A DNA stretch of 64,000 nucleotides, from NCBI RefSeq assembly GCF_018687935.1, contig NZ_CP061308.1, forward strand, positions 676,048 to 740,047, written 5' to 3'. Position numbers and translations under genes: made by a program. This DNA comes from Polynucleobacter sp. JS-JIR-5-A7 (GTDB lineage: Bacteria > Pseudomonadota > Gammaproteobacteria > Burkholderiales > Burkholderiaceae). Under the pieces are notes generated by a model. That model did no database searches and had not been told where the DNA came from. It saw nothing but the letters and a program-made list of their open reading frames with translations. Below, in pieces: positions 17,752 through 27,078 of the stretch; the first letter of the stretch is position 1; each line of letters begins with the position of its first letter.

Positions 17752-19584
17752 ATGAACAAATCTCTCAAACTCTTCTTACTCTTTTTGGCATCTATTGTTG
17801 CTATCGCCACTTTAGGCATTTGGTATGCAGCATCGTCGATCAACCCAGCTCAGTTAACGCAATTGCTGAGTTCCTCCGTGAAATCCGCCACCGGCCGTGA
17901 TTTGAAGATTGCTGGACCTGTTAGCCTGAAATTATTTCCCTCACTAGGGATTGTTGCGCAGAAAGTTTCATTGAGTAATGCATCGTGGGCTGGTAACACT
18001 GATATGTTGACGGTCAAGCATGTGGAGTTAGATATCGAATTACTCCCCTTGTTAAGAAAAGAGGTTGCATTCAATGCGATTAATCTGAATGGTGTAGAGG
18101 CACAATTACAGACCAATAAAGCCGGCGACGGTAACTGGGATTTCTCGCCACCAGTTTCATCTGGAGTTAAGGTGAGCAATGCGACTCAGTCACCCTCGAA
18201 TAGTTCTGTAGCTGCATCAAGTTCGACCTCAGACCAAGTCGACCCTGTCAGGATTAAAAATTTCAGCATTACAGATGCACATTTGAGTTATGAAGGTTTT
18301 GGCGCTGAACCTAAATCTATTCTGCTGTCTAAGTTATCGCTAGTGGGTAGTAGCAATAAAACAGAGATAGTGGGTCAAGCGCAGTACGCCAACTATCAAT
18401 TACTGATTAAAGGCAGGACTAGTAATTTGCATGATGCTTTAGACAACTGGGATCTGAGCCCCGTCAAACTGCCCTTGGATTTTGATCTCACAGTGAATGG
18501 TAAAACCTTGGCCATCAATGGCGAAGTAGATAAAAAGCCTAAGAGCTTGCCAAACTTTAATATTAATCTGAGCTCTAAAGCTTTTGAGTTTGCTCCCTTA
18601 GCTGGCTCAGTAGTCCTCGCTGGTGCTAGTGGTGCTAAAAGTTCTCCCTCTTCAAAACCACGTGGAAAGTTTTTCTTTAGTGATGAAGCCTTGCCATTCG
18701 ATATGCTGCCCTATGCTAGTGGAAAGCTTGCTATCAATATTCAAGAGCTGAGTATTCCAGGTCATGTGCCGCTGACGGATTTAAAAGGAATCTTTGTTTT
18801 TAATGGCCCTAAGATCGATGTCAATGATCTCTCTTTTGGTCTTGGTAAAGGTGTTGCTCAAGTGCGCGCTAGCCTTGCTGAATTTCAAGGTCCTAATCCG
18901 CTCATTTCAATGAAAGGTATGGCAAAGGGATTTACTCTAGAGCAGCTGATGGATGCAGTTGATTCCAATACCAAGGTCAAGGGTGGAGATACAGAGCTTG
19001 CCTTTAATCTTCGCAGTACTGGAATTTCGATGCATCAATTAGCGAGTCGGGCAAATGGCGCAGCGCAAGTTTCAATTGGTAAAGGTAGCCTAGATTCTCG
19101 CTTTATCGATGGTGGTGGTGATCTCCTCATCACGATTGTGAATGCCGTGAATCCAATGCGTAAGCAAACTGATCAAACCCTGTTAGAGTGCGCAGTTGTC
19201 TATCTACCAGTCGGTAATGGCCAGGTCACCTTGAATGATTCTATTGGGGTGGTAACAGATCGTTTGGATATGGTGCTATCTGGCTCAGTAGATTTAAAAA
19301 CAGAGGCTTTAAATATCAAGATTGATCCTAGAGAAAAATCTGGACTGACAACGGGTGTCAATTTAGCGGGCTTAGTGAAGCTTCAGGGAACCTTGCTCAA
19401 TCCTCAGGCAGGCGTCAATAAAGAAGGCGTAGTGAATAGCGCTATATCGATTGGCTTAGGAATTCTGACGGGTGGGGCAACGATCTTGGCTGAGAACGCT
19501 AAATCTATCGCTACCAAGAATGCGGTCCAGCCTTGTAAAGCAGCGCTACATTCTTGGTCAGATATTTATCCAGGTGCTAACTAG
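17752..19584 (+). CDS. AsmA-family protein
   Basis: This 610-residue protein has one N-terminal membrane anchor (about residues 5-27). It then has the AsmA_N pattern: GRDLKIAGPVSLKLFPSLG, then VSLSNASW and HVELDIELLPLL. A Ser-rich linker lies near 130-165. The C-terminal third has the AsmA_2 region with GKGSLDSRFIDGGG and the late SGLTTGVNLAGLVKLQGTL. AsmA-like proteins are inner-membrane-anchored periplasmic bridges linked to outer-membrane biogenesis and lipid transfer. It abuts the convergent YvlD-like gene with no spacer. Confidence 0.88.
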   Translation: MNKSLKLFLLFLASIVAIATLGIWYAASSINPAQLTQLLSSSVKSATGRDLKIAGPVSLKLFPSLGIVAQKVSLSNASWAGNTDMLTVKHVELDIELLPLLRKEVAFNAINLNGVEAQLQTNKAGDGNWDFSPPVSSGVKVSNATQSPSNSSVAASSSTSDQVDPVRIKNFSITDAHLSYEGFGAEPKSILLSKLSLVGSSNKTEIVGQAQYANYQLLIKGRTSNLHDALDNWDLSPVKLPLDFDLTVNGKTLAINGEVDKKPKSLPNFNINLSSKAFEFAPLAGSVVLAGASGAKSSPSSKPRGKFFFSDEALPFDMLPYASGKLAINIQELSIPGHVPLTDLKGIFVFNGPKIDVNDLSFGLGKGVAQVRASLAEFQGPNPLISMKGMAKGFTLEQLMDAVDSNTKVKGGDTELAFNLRSTGISMHQLASRANGAAQVSIGKGSLDSRFIDGGGDLLITIVNAVNPMRKQTDQTLLECAVVYLPVGNGQVTLNDSIGVVTDRLDMVLSGSVDLKTEALNIKIDPREKSGLTTGVNLAGLVKLQGTLLNPQAGVNKEGVVNSAISIGLGILTGGATILAENAKSIATKNAVQPCKAALHSWSDIYPGAN

Positions 19585-19932
19585 TTAAAAAACTAAGCCG
19601 CTCACAAATAGGCTAAACAAAGAAATAAAGATGCTGGCAAAGAATGCGGTCCAGAAGCTAGAGATCGTAAAGCCACTCACTACTGCTGATACCAGCATTA
19701 ACACCAAGGCATTCACTACCAATAAGAAGAGACCCAAGGTCAACACGGTCAATGGCAATGTTAGCAATATCAGCAGAGGCTTCACGATGGCATTAGCAAA
19801 GCCGAGAAGCAGGGCGGCGATTAATAGCGAGCCGCCATCAGCAAATCGCAGTCCGCTAAAGATATAACTAGCCACCCATAGAGACAAGGAAGTTAAGCCC
19901 CATTGAATTAGAAATGGCATTAAGTTGCCCAT
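19585..19932 (-). CDS. YvlD / phage-holin-IV family small membrane protein
   Basis: This 115-residue protein has four hydrophobic helices and the family pattern GLRFADGGSLLIAALLLGFANAIVKPLL. Members are called phage holin family 4 from distant similarity, but they are chromosomal membrane proteins of unclear role. There is no phage context here. Confidence 0.82.
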   Translation of the reverse strand: MGNLMPFLIQWGLTSLSLWVASYIFSGLRFADGGSLLIAALLLGFANAIVKPLLILLTLPLTVLTLGLFLLVVNALVLMLVSAVVSGFTISSFWTAFFASIFISLFSLFVSGLVF

Positions 19933-19991
19933 AATTTATCCCTTTAATTATTTTTAATAATTGGTCTAGCGTTTATATAGTATCAGCCGAT

Positions 19992-20192
19992 CTAATAATG
20001 CGGCGGAATATCATCTTTTAAGCTACCACTACTTGCACCACCACTGCTAGCTTGCTCTTTAATGGCTTTGAGTTCGCGATACAGAAATTCAATTTGCTGT
20101 TGTTGTTTATAGACAGTCTCATTGAGTTTCTCAATAAGGTCCTCAGTAAAACTGAGTTTGATTTCGAGGTTGGTAATTCTGTCATCAGTCAT
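19992..20192 (-). CDS. slyX: SlyX-family protein
   Basis: This 66-residue protein is a heptad-rich coiled coil (DDRITNLEIKLSFTEDLIEKL, then NETVYKQQQQIEFL), ending in a Ser/Gly tail and DIPPHY, the usual SlyX end. The function is unknown. ATG 20192 is chosen because the longer frame (to 20291) adds residues unlike the family and overlaps the neighbour. It lies 10 bases after the DUF1653-like gene, likely cotranscribed. Confidence 0.88.
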   Translation of the reverse strand: MTDDRITNLEIKLSFTEDLIEKLNETVYKQQQQIEFLYRELKAIKEQASSGGASSGSLKDDIPPHY

Positions 20193-20202
20193 TGGCGGCG
20201 CC

Positions 20203-20424
20203 TTATTTAGTAACAAGCTCAAATCGACCATCTTCCATTTCAGCTTTGGGTCTAATCCAAAAATCGTGCGATTGGAGTGATTCATAGACATAAGCTGGCT
20301 CTAGAGTGGCTTCAATATTTGCTAGAAAAGCGACCTTATAAAATCCACCGGTCTTTACATGTCTCAACTTTGCTCCAGGTTTAAAAAGTCCATCATCAGG
20401 ATCAGCCATTTTGGGTTTACTCAT
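20203..20424 (-). CDS. DUF1653-like small protein
   Basis: This 73-residue protein has the core LRHVKTGGFYKV, then EPAYVYESLQSHDFWIRPKAE, resembling DUF1653, a compact beta domain of unknown function. Start ATG 20424 is preferred over GTG 20433 as it leaves room for an AGAAAG site. It is paired with slyX and divergent from the flavin oxidoreductase gene. Confidence 0.7.
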   Translation of the reverse strand: MSKPKMADPDDGLFKPGAKLRHVKTGGFYKVAFLANIEATLEPAYVYESLQSHDFWIRPKAEMEDGRFELVTK

Positions 20425-20453
20425 AAAACGCACTTTCTAGGTATGATTTGGTG

Positions 20454-21452
20454 ATGGCAAATTCCATCCCCTACTCCATTCTAGATATATCTCCCATTCC
20501 ACAGGGGTTTACTGCCGCCGATGCGCTGCGAAACTCCTTGGATGTGGCGCAGCATGCTGAGAGGTGGGGCTATACCCGCTATTGGGTAGCAGAGCATCAC
20601 AATATGACTGGTAATGCTAGCTCTGCAACGGCTGTATTGCTTGGATACTTGGCAGCGGGTACGTCTCATATCAAAGTAGGCTCTGGTGGCGTGATGCTCC
20701 CCAATCATGCCCCTCTAGTGATTGCAGAACAATTTGGCACTCTAGAATCTCTATATCCTGGCCGTATTGAGTTGGGCTTAGGCCGAGCACCTGGAACCGA
20801 TCAAATGACAGCGCGTGCATTGCGTCGTGATTTACTAGGCAGTGATGATCGCTTCCCCCAAGACGTGCGCGAACTACAGCATTACTTTGGACCTATTCAG
20901 GAGGGGCAGTCTGTAAAAGCGATTCCAGGAGCCGATACTAATGTGCCGATTTGGATCTTAGGCTCTAGTCTCTATGGCGCTCAATTGGCCGCTCATTTTG
21001 GTTTACCGTATGCCTTTGCATCTCATTTTGCGCCTGAGCAGCTATTAGAGGCGATGTCGATTTATCGTGAACTCTTTAAACCATCTGCGCAACAAGCGAC
21101 ACCTTATTCTGCATTTGTCATGAATGTGGTAGCTGCCGATACCGATGAAGAGGCGCAGTATCTGTTTACAAGCTTGCAACAAAATGTAGTGCGCATGCGT
21201 CGCAATACTCGTGGTCAACTACCCCCGCCAATTGCTGATCTGGATGGGTTTTGTGAACCCCATGAAAAAGCAGCGGCAGCACACACTTTGCAATGTTCTT
21301 TGGTGGGTTCAATCGAGACGATTAAAAAAGGAATACGTACTTGGTTAGATCGCACCGGTGCAAATGAAATCTTATTTACTGGCCAGATCTTTGATCATCA
21401 AGCGCGTCTCAAATCATTTGAGATAGCGGCGAAGGCTACTCAAAGTCTATAA
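20454..21452 (+). CDS. LLM-class flavin-dependent oxidoreductase (luciferase-like)
   Basis: This 332-residue TIM-barrel flavoprotein is of the bacterial luciferase-like monooxygenase family, YhbW-like subgroup. Motifs include SILDISPIPQG at the start, GYTRYWVAEHHNM, then VGSGGVMLPNHAPLVIAEQFGTL and GRIELGLGRAPGTD. The substrate is unknown. The start may be ATG 20454, or GTG 20451 or TTG 20448 just before it, since the AGG site (20439-20441) fits the latter two better. Confidence 0.88.
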   Translation: MANSIPYSILDISPIPQGFTAADALRNSLDVAQHAERWGYTRYWVAEHHNMTGNASSATAVLLGYLAAGTSHIKVGSGGVMLPNHAPLVIAEQFGTLESLYPGRIELGLGRAPGTDQMTARALRRDLLGSDDRFPQDVRELQHYFGPIQEGQSVKAIPGADTNVPIWILGSSLYGAQLAAHFGLPYAFASHFAPEQLLEAMSIYRELFKPSAQQATPYSAFVMNVVAADTDEEAQYLFTSLQQNVVRMRRNTRGQLPPPIADLDGFCEPHEKAAAAHTLQCSLVGSIETIKKGIRTWLDRTGANEILFTGQIFDHQARLKSFEIAAKATQSL

Positions 21453-21457
21453 AGCGT

Positions 21458-21874
21458 TCACTCCAAAATAGCGTTGTAGTCAGAGGTGATGTAAACACCT
21501 TCCTTTGTGGCTTTATTCGCTAGCCTGAGGACTTCATTGTCTTTGCTGATCAACATACAGGGCTTTGCCGTATAAGCAATGTTTAAAAAGACTTGATCAT
21601 CTGGATCACGACATTGCCATGGTGCGTTAATCAAGATTTCATCATCTATGGTTCTAGCTAAACTGCGCCACTCAGTAAGTATATTTTCTTGATGAATTTG
21701 TTCAAGACAGAAGAGGGGGCGACTAACAACATCAGCAAGCTCTTCAAAAGTTTTTGGGCTTGCTAAAGCATGAATCTGCCCATTAATAAGTGCCTGCTTG
21801 AGATGAATTGCTCTGAAGTCATTAAATACAAAGATATCTAATAAGACATTGGTATCAAAGACAACGGACTTCAT
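21458..21874 (-). CDS. Orphan PIN-domain toxin-like protein (COG1569 type)
   Basis: This 138-residue PIN domain has intact acidic residues: Asp7 (FDTNVLLD), Glu44/45 (TFEELADV), Asp90-Asp93 (CRDPDDQVFLNIA) and Asp112 (SKDNEVL). This subgroup is labelled putative toxin component of toxin-antitoxin systems, but no small antitoxin gene is adjacent. Instead it follows yaeQ by 5 bases in the same direction, so the two are probably cotranscribed. Confidence 0.85.
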   Translation of the reverse strand: MKSVVFDTNVLLDIFVFNDFRAIHLKQALINGQIHALASPKTFEELADVVSRPLFCLEQIHQENILTEWRSLARTIDDEILINAPWQCRDPDDQVFLNIAYTAKPCMLISKDNEVLRLANKATKEGVYITSDYNAILE

Positions 21875-21879
21875 TTAGT

Positions 21880-22428
21880 CTAGCTTTGATTGGAGCGCCA
21901 GATTTCTGGGGTGATGGTCACCTGGCCTTGATCGGACGAAATATAGGCTTCACCATCTTGAATATTGACGTGGATGACCATGCTGCGCTCAACCAGCTTA
22001 TTGAGCTCTTTAGCCTGTTCTGCGGGAATGGAAATGACTTGTAGATTGCGAGCACGATTTAGTTTGTTGGCAATGCCATCCCACCAGATTTTGCTAGTAT
22101 GTCCACCATAGCAATACACAACGACTTCGTCTGCCCTTCCACAAGCTTTGAGAATGCGCCGTTCATCGGGTTGACCAATTTCAATCCAGAGCTTAATAGC
22201 ATCTGTCAGATCTTTAATCCATAAATCAGGTTCATCGGTATCGCTCAAGCCTTTAGTGAAGACGAGGTCTTCATGGGCCTGTAATGCAAAAGCGATGATT
22301 CTGACCATCATTCGTTCCTCAGTTTCAGAGGGGTGCTTTGCGATGGTTAGAGAATGACTACCATAGTAGTGGCGGTCTGAATCTGCGACATGAAGGTCGA
22401 CTTTATGAATAGTTGCGCGGAGAGCCAT
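21880..22428 (-). CDS. yaeQ: YaeQ-family protein
   Basis: This 182-residue protein has the family start MALRATIHKVDLHVADSDRH, then HPSETEERMMVRIIAFAL and EPDLWIKDL. YaeQ adopts a PD-(D/E)XK nuclease-like fold. The conserved acidic residues of that fold appear in EPDLW and LWIEIGQPD. The cellular role is not settled. It lies upstream of the orphan PIN gene, with a 5-base gap. Confidence 0.9.
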   Translation of the reverse strand: MALRATIHKVDLHVADSDRHYYGSHSLTIAKHPSETEERMMVRIIAFALQAHEDLVFTKGLSDTDEPDLWIKDLTDAIKLWIEIGQPDERRILKACGRADEVVVYCYGGHTSKIWWDGIANKLNRARNLQVISIPAEQAKELNKLVERSMVIHVNIQDGEAYISSDQGQVTITPEIWRSNQS

Positions 22429-22519
22429 ACGGCATTATCGCCTTTTATGCCCAAGTGAACCCTGACAACCAGTATTATTTGTCTCAAGATCCCCAAATGA
22501 CTATGTACCGTAGAGCCCC

Positions 22520-24130
22520 ATGATCCGTATCACCGAACTGCGTTTACCCATTGCTAATGCTCCAGATGATCTTGAGCTGGCGATTCTGAAGCGTCTGAAT
22601 TTATCGTCAAAAGATTTAATTTCTTTTGCAATCTTTAAGCGTAGCTATGATGCGCGTAAGAATGTTGCTCTAGCCTTCATTTATACAGTAGATCTTTCAG
22701 TCAGAAATGAAGCAGCGGTACTCAAGCAGTTTGCTAACGACACTCATGTCAGACCATCGCCGGACACTAGTTACCATTTCGTAGCTAAAGCACCTGAAAC
22801 TATAAGCGCTGGCAAAGTATTGCGACCTGTAGTGATTGGCTTTGGCCCTTGTGGCATCTTTGCTGCTTTGACCTTGGCACAAATGGGATTTAAGCCCATC
22901 GTGCTTGAGCGCGGCAAGCGAGTTCGAGAGCGCACTCAAGATACTTGGGGTTTGTGGCGCAAAAATATTTTGAATCCTGAGTCTAATGTCCAGTTTGGTG
23001 AGGGTGGTGCTGGAACGTTTTCCGATGGCAAGCTCTATAGTCAAATTAAAGATCCGAAATTCTATGGACGTAAGGTGATTAAGGAGTTTGTTAAAGCAGG
23101 TGCACCAGCAGAAATTCAATACGTGGCAAAACCCCATATTGGCACTTTCCGTCTAGTTGGCGTAGTTGAAAAAATGCGTCAAGAAATTATTGATCTGGGT
23201 GGTGAAATTCGTTTTTCTCAAAAAGTGATTGGCTTTGATATTGAGAACGAGCAAATTACTGGAGTCAAAATCGAAGGGCAGCCTGATTTGCAGACTAAGC
23301 ACGTAGTGTTGGCTTTGGGACATAGTGCACGTGATACTTTTAAGGCTCTGCATGATGCAGGCGTGTTCATGGAAGCCAAGCCCTTCTCGGTGGGATTTCG
23401 TATTGAGCATCCTCAATCCTTGATTGATAAGGCGCGTTTAGGACCCCATGCAGGTAATGAATTAATTGGCGCTGCAGATTACAAGTTAGTACACCACGCC
23501 AAGAACGGACGAGCCGTTTATAGTTTTTGTATGTGCCCCGGTGGAACCGTAGTCGCTGCAACCTCAGAACCCAATCGCGTTGTTACTAATGGGATGAGTC
23601 AATATTCTCGTAACGAGCGCAATGCAAATGCTGGCATCGTTGTTGGCATTACTCCAGAAGACTATCCAGGCGGACCGCTTGCTGGACTTGAGTTTCAGCG
23701 TCAACTGGAGTCAAAAGCATTTGAGCTTGGTGGCGGTACATATGAGGCTCCAGGGCAATTAGTGGGAGATTTTTTAGAGGGCAAGGCTTCAACTGAGTTT
23801 CGAAGCGTATTGCCATCCTATAAGCCAGGTGTTCATTTGACTGACTTGGCACAAGCCTTGCCTGCTTATGCGATTGAAGCTATTCGTGAGGCCTTGCCTG
23901 AATTTGAAAAGCAAATCAAAGGTTTTTCAATGAAGGATGCTGTTCTCACGGGCGTTGAGACTAGAACTTCATCACCTTTGCGCATTACTCGAGGATCAAA
24001 CTTTCAGAGCTTGAATATTAAAGGTCTCTACCCAGCAGGTGAGGGGGCTGGATATGCCGGTGGCATCTTATCTGCTGGAGTAGATGGGATTAAAGTGGCA
24101 GAAGCAGTAGCGCTGGACTATTTTTCTTGA
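22520..24130 (+). CDS. FAD-dependent oxidoreductase (COG2509 type)
   Basis: This 536-residue protein has an N-terminal domain of about 100 residues, then the FAD-binding VIGFGPCGIFAALTLAQMG. It continues with GEGGAGTFSDGKLYSQI, a signature of this uncharacterised dehydrogenase family, and ends with GLYPAGEGAGYAGGILSAG. The substrate and partner are unknown. It is a single gene, convergent with the P-loop kinase gene. Confidence 0.87.
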   Translation: MIRITELRLPIANAPDDLELAILKRLNLSSKDLISFAIFKRSYDARKNVALAFIYTVDLSVRNEAAVLKQFANDTHVRPSPDTSYHFVAKAPETISAGKVLRPVVIGFGPCGIFAALTLAQMGFKPIVLERGKRVRERTQDTWGLWRKNILNPESNVQFGEGGAGTFSDGKLYSQIKDPKFYGRKVIKEFVKAGAPAEIQYVAKPHIGTFRLVGVVEKMRQEIIDLGGEIRFSQKVIGFDIENEQITGVKIEGQPDLQTKHVVLALGHSARDTFKALHDAGVFMEAKPFSVGFRIEHPQSLIDKARLGPHAGNELIGAADYKLVHHAKNGRAVYSFCMCPGGTVVAATSEPNRVVTNGMSQYSRNERNANAGIVVGITPEDYPGGPLAGLEFQRQLESKAFELGGGTYEAPGQLVGDFLEGKASTEFRSVLPSYKPGVHLTDLAQALPAYAIEAIREALPEFEKQIKGFSMKDAVLTGVETRTSSPLRITRGSNFQSLNIKGLYPAGEGAGYAGGILSAGVDGIKVAEAVALDYFS

Positions 24131-24136
24131 GCCACT

Positions 24137-24736
24137 TTATTGCTTGATTAATTTGCCAATCAGTTTTTCAAAGTTGGCTTCATCGAAGTGGAGATTATCA
24201 AAGCGCATGATCGAAAGATGCTGAGGCGGATCAATTCTACGTTGGGCATATTGATCCCAGTGTGCTAACTTCCATTTATCTCTAGCGTCACCACGCTTTT
24301 GCATACGAACCTTTGCTTCATTCTCATCGAGATCAATCCACGCAATGGATATGCTGGTCTGGAGTGGAATTCCCAATGCTTCTGGATTCAGCATCCTGCC
24401 GCTGTGTATTTCTTTCGAAAAGGGACCCACCAAAATCACGTTTACTCCAAGTAATAAGTTTTCTCTGGCGATATCTAGTAAGCCTTGATATTCCCAGTCA
24501 CGCAGATTCTCAAGATAGTAGGGGCTATCGCGATCATTGGGGTTCTGGGTGGTAAGTTGCATCACATGGGCGCTATAAGCTCCATAGACCGTATCTTTAT
24601 CCAAGAAGAAAAAGTCCTCCCCTGTTTTCTCAATAATGAGGGGAAGTGCCTTTTTGGCTAAAGTGGACTTGCCAGTCCCTGCGTGCCCTGCAAAGAGGAT
24701 CAGGCGGGGTGCGTTAGGGGTGAGTTTGCAGATCAT
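24137..24736 (-). CDS. P-loop kinase-like ATPase
   Basis: This 199-residue AAA_33/zeta-toxin-like small kinase fold has Walker A GHAGTGKST at about 17-25. Further along are FFLDKDTVYGAYS (possible substrate-binding Asp) and VRMQKRGDARDKWKL as an arginine-rich lid. It probably phosphorylates a small molecule; the substrate is unknown. It is divergent from the ABC-F gene with 76 bases between. Confidence 0.78.
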   Translation of the reverse strand: MICKLTPNAPRLILFAGHAGTGKSTLAKKALPLIIEKTGEDFFFLDKDTVYGAYSAHVMQLTTQNPNDRDSPYYLENLRDWEYQGLLDIARENLLLGVNVILVGPFSKEIHSGRMLNPEALGIPLQTSISIAWIDLDENEAKVRMQKRGDARDKWKLAHWDQYAQRRIDPPQHLSIMRFDNLHFDEANFEKLIGKLIKQ

Positions 24737-24812
24737 TTGTTACTAGTCTCGCAGAAATGAGGGGTAAGAGTGGAAATATCTCCTATTTTTCTGAAGTGAC
24801 GATAATGTCGTC

Positions 24813-26741
24813 ATGGCTTTAATCGTACTGACTGATGCAAAACTGGCTTTTGGCCATGTTGACCTCCTCGCAAATACCGCTTTTTCACTCGAATCTGGTG
24901 AACGTGTTGGCCTCATTGGCCGCAATGGCACAGGTAAATCGTCTTTATTGAAGATTTTGGCTGGTATTGAAAAAATGGATGATGGCTTGTTGCAATATCA
25001 ACAAGGCTTGCGAATTTCTTACGTACCTCAAGAGCCGATCTTTGATGCTGAAGAAACCGTGTTTGAAGCAGTTTCAAAGGGTGTAGCTGAGGCTAAAGCC
25101 CTGCGCGAAGAGTACGAAGCCCTGAGCGTGGGCGAGTGGGATGACGCCGCTCACCATCGTTTAGACGAGGTGCAATCTAAGCTTGAGGCTTTGAGTGGCT
25201 GGAACTGGGAGCAGCGTGTTCATGAAACCTTAGACCGCTTGCATTTAGATGCCGAAGTCAAGATCAGCACTCTTTCTGGTGGCACAAAGAAGCGGGTGGC
25301 TCTAGCGCGTGCTTTAGTAGAGGTGCCTGATGTGCTGTTATTGGATGAGCCCACCAACCACTTGGATTTAGATTCGATTGCCTGGCTAGAAGAGCTCCTG
25401 AAAGAATATCAAGGCTCTGTCATTTTGATTACCCATGATCGTGCTTTCTTGGATAACGTTTGCACTCAAATTGTTGAGCTTGATCGCGGTATTTTAAGGA
25501 GCTACCCTGGTAATTTCACGCAATACGAAGTTCTTAAGGATCAAGAGCTAAATGCAGAATCCCTCGCTAATGCTCGTGCAGATAAATTACTAGCTCAAGA
25601 AGAAGTCTGGATTCGGAAAGGGGTCGAGGCGCGCCGCACACGCAGTGTGGCCCGAATCGCTCGCTTAGAAAAGTTACGCTCTAGTCGTGCGGAGCGCAGA
25701 GATGCGATCGGTCAAGTCAAGCTTGCAGTATCTGCTGGAGATCGCAGCGGCAAGATCGTTGCAGAACTAGAAAACGTGAGTAAATCTTACGGCAGACCGA
25801 TTGTGAAAGATTTCACGGCAACCATCTTGCGTGGTGATAAGGTTGGATTACTTGGACCTAATGGCGCAGGCAAAACCACTTTGCTAAAACTCATTTTGGG
25901 CACGATTGCACCCGATTCTGGAACGGCAACGATGGGTACTCGTATTGAAGTGGCTTATTTTGACCAGATGCGGGAAGGTCTTGATCTCAATGCTTCTCTA
26001 GAGGATTACATTAGTCCGGGGAGCGAGTGGATTGAAATTAACGGCAATAAAAAACATGTCAAGAGTTATTTGAGCGATTTCTTATTCGCACCTGAGAGAA
26101 CCAATTCCCCTGTCAGCACCTTATCTGGTGGTGAGCGTAACCGTCTTTTACTCGCACGTTTGTTTGCTCGCCCAGCCAACGTCTTGGTCTTGGATGAACC
26201 AACCAATGACTTAGATATCGATACCCTTGATTTGCTGGAGCAATTGTTACAAGACTATAAGGGTACGGTTTTCTTGGTGAGTCATGATCGTTATTTCTTG
26301 GATAACGTAGTGACCAGCATTATTGCTAATGAGGGTGATGGCTTCTGGCGTGAGTATGAAGGTGGCTATGAAGACTGGAAAATTCAAAAGGCGCGCTCTG
26401 ACAAAATTCGTGCTGCAAACTCTAATCAAAAGTCTACCCCGAAGGCAGAAGTCAAGTCTGAGCCTATAGTAGAAGTAAAGTCAGTGGCTAAGCCAGCAGC
26501 CAAGAGTGGGGTGCAAAAACTCAATGGCAAAGAGCGTCAAGAGCTAGAGACCTTGCCTTTGGAAATTGAGCAATTCGAAATAGAGCAAGCCGATATTGGC
26601 ATTGCCATGAGCAATCCTGATTTATATAAGAATGAACCAGAGTTAGCCGCCAGTATGCAAGCGCGCTTAAGTGAAATTACTGAGCAGTTAGAGCAAAAGT
26701 TACAGCGTTGGGAGCAACTCTTAAGTCGCTCTGAGTCCTAA
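24813..26741 (+). CDS. ABC-F family ATPase (Uup-like)
   Basis: This 642-residue soluble protein has two ABC ATPase domains and no membrane part. Walker A sites are GRNGTGKSS and GPNGAGKTT; signatures are LSGGTKKR and LSGGERNR. A charged linker separates the domains. The C-terminal extension, after about residue 540, ends in a predicted coiled coil (LPLEIEQFEIEQADIG, then RLSEITEQLEQKLQRW), as in Uup. ABC-F proteins act on ribosomes; Uup also binds branched DNA. I call it Uup-like, not certain of orthology. Confidence 0.9.
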   Translation: MALIVLTDAKLAFGHVDLLANTAFSLESGERVGLIGRNGTGKSSLLKILAGIEKMDDGLLQYQQGLRISYVPQEPIFDAEETVFEAVSKGVAEAKALREEYEALSVGEWDDAAHHRLDEVQSKLEALSGWNWEQRVHETLDRLHLDAEVKISTLSGGTKKRVALARALVEVPDVLLLDEPTNHLDLDSIAWLEELLKEYQGSVILITHDRAFLDNVCTQIVELDRGILRSYPGNFTQYEVLKDQELNAESLANARADKLLAQEEVWIRKGVEARRTRSVARIARLEKLRSSRAERRDAIGQVKLAVSAGDRSGKIVAELENVSKSYGRPIVKDFTATILRGDKVGLLGPNGAGKTTLLKLILGTIAPDSGTATMGTRIEVAYFDQMREGLDLNASLEDYISPGSEWIEINGNKKHVKSYLSDFLFAPERTNSPVSTLSGGERNRLLLARLFARPANVLVLDEPTNDLDIDTLDLLEQLLQDYKGTVFLVSHDRYFLDNVVTSIIANEGDGFWREYEGGYEDWKIQKARSDKIRAANSNQKSTPKAEVKSEPIVEVKSVAKPAAKSGVQKLNGKERQELETLPLEIEQFEIEQADIGIAMSNPDLYKNEPELAASMQARLSEITEQLEQKLQRWEQLLSRSES

Positions 26742-26753
26742 TTGCTGATGGGA

Positions 26754-27074
26754 TCAATCGCCCCGTTTCAGGCGAGCCCGTAACTCAGCAATTTCATCAA
26801 GAAGATTCAAAGCCAGAGCAACGCCAGGAACATTGAGTTCTAAGTCATGACTCAGGTGCGCTGCGGTCTTAGCTCTTCTCAAAGAGTCACCACCAAAACG
26901 CCAATCCTCCGGGGAAGAGCCGGTAGGACTTAAAACTCCTTCTGTGACCCACGACATGATCATGTCCTCAGGTGTACGTGAAGCGTGTGAGAGCTCCACA
27001 ATGCTCATATGTACTTCGTTTTCAACCACGCTACCTTCAATCCAAGTGATATTTGTAGTGTTTATTTGCGTCAT
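26754..27074 (-). CDS. cbpM: Chaperone modulator CbpM
   Basis: This 106-residue MerR-like helical protein follows cbpA by only 4 bases. It carries the CbpM pattern: ELSHASRTPEDMIMSWVTEGVL, then WRFGGDSLRRAKTAAHLSHDLELNVPGVALALNLLDEI. CbpM binds the J domain of CbpA and restrains it. The pairing with cbpA supports the call strongly. Confidence 0.88.
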   Translation of the reverse strand: MTQINTTNITWIEGSVVENEVHMSIVELSHASRTPEDMIMSWVTEGVLSPTGSSPEDWRFGGDSLRRAKTAAHLSHDLELNVPGVALALNLLDEIAELRARLKRGD

Positions 27075-27078
27075 CGCA

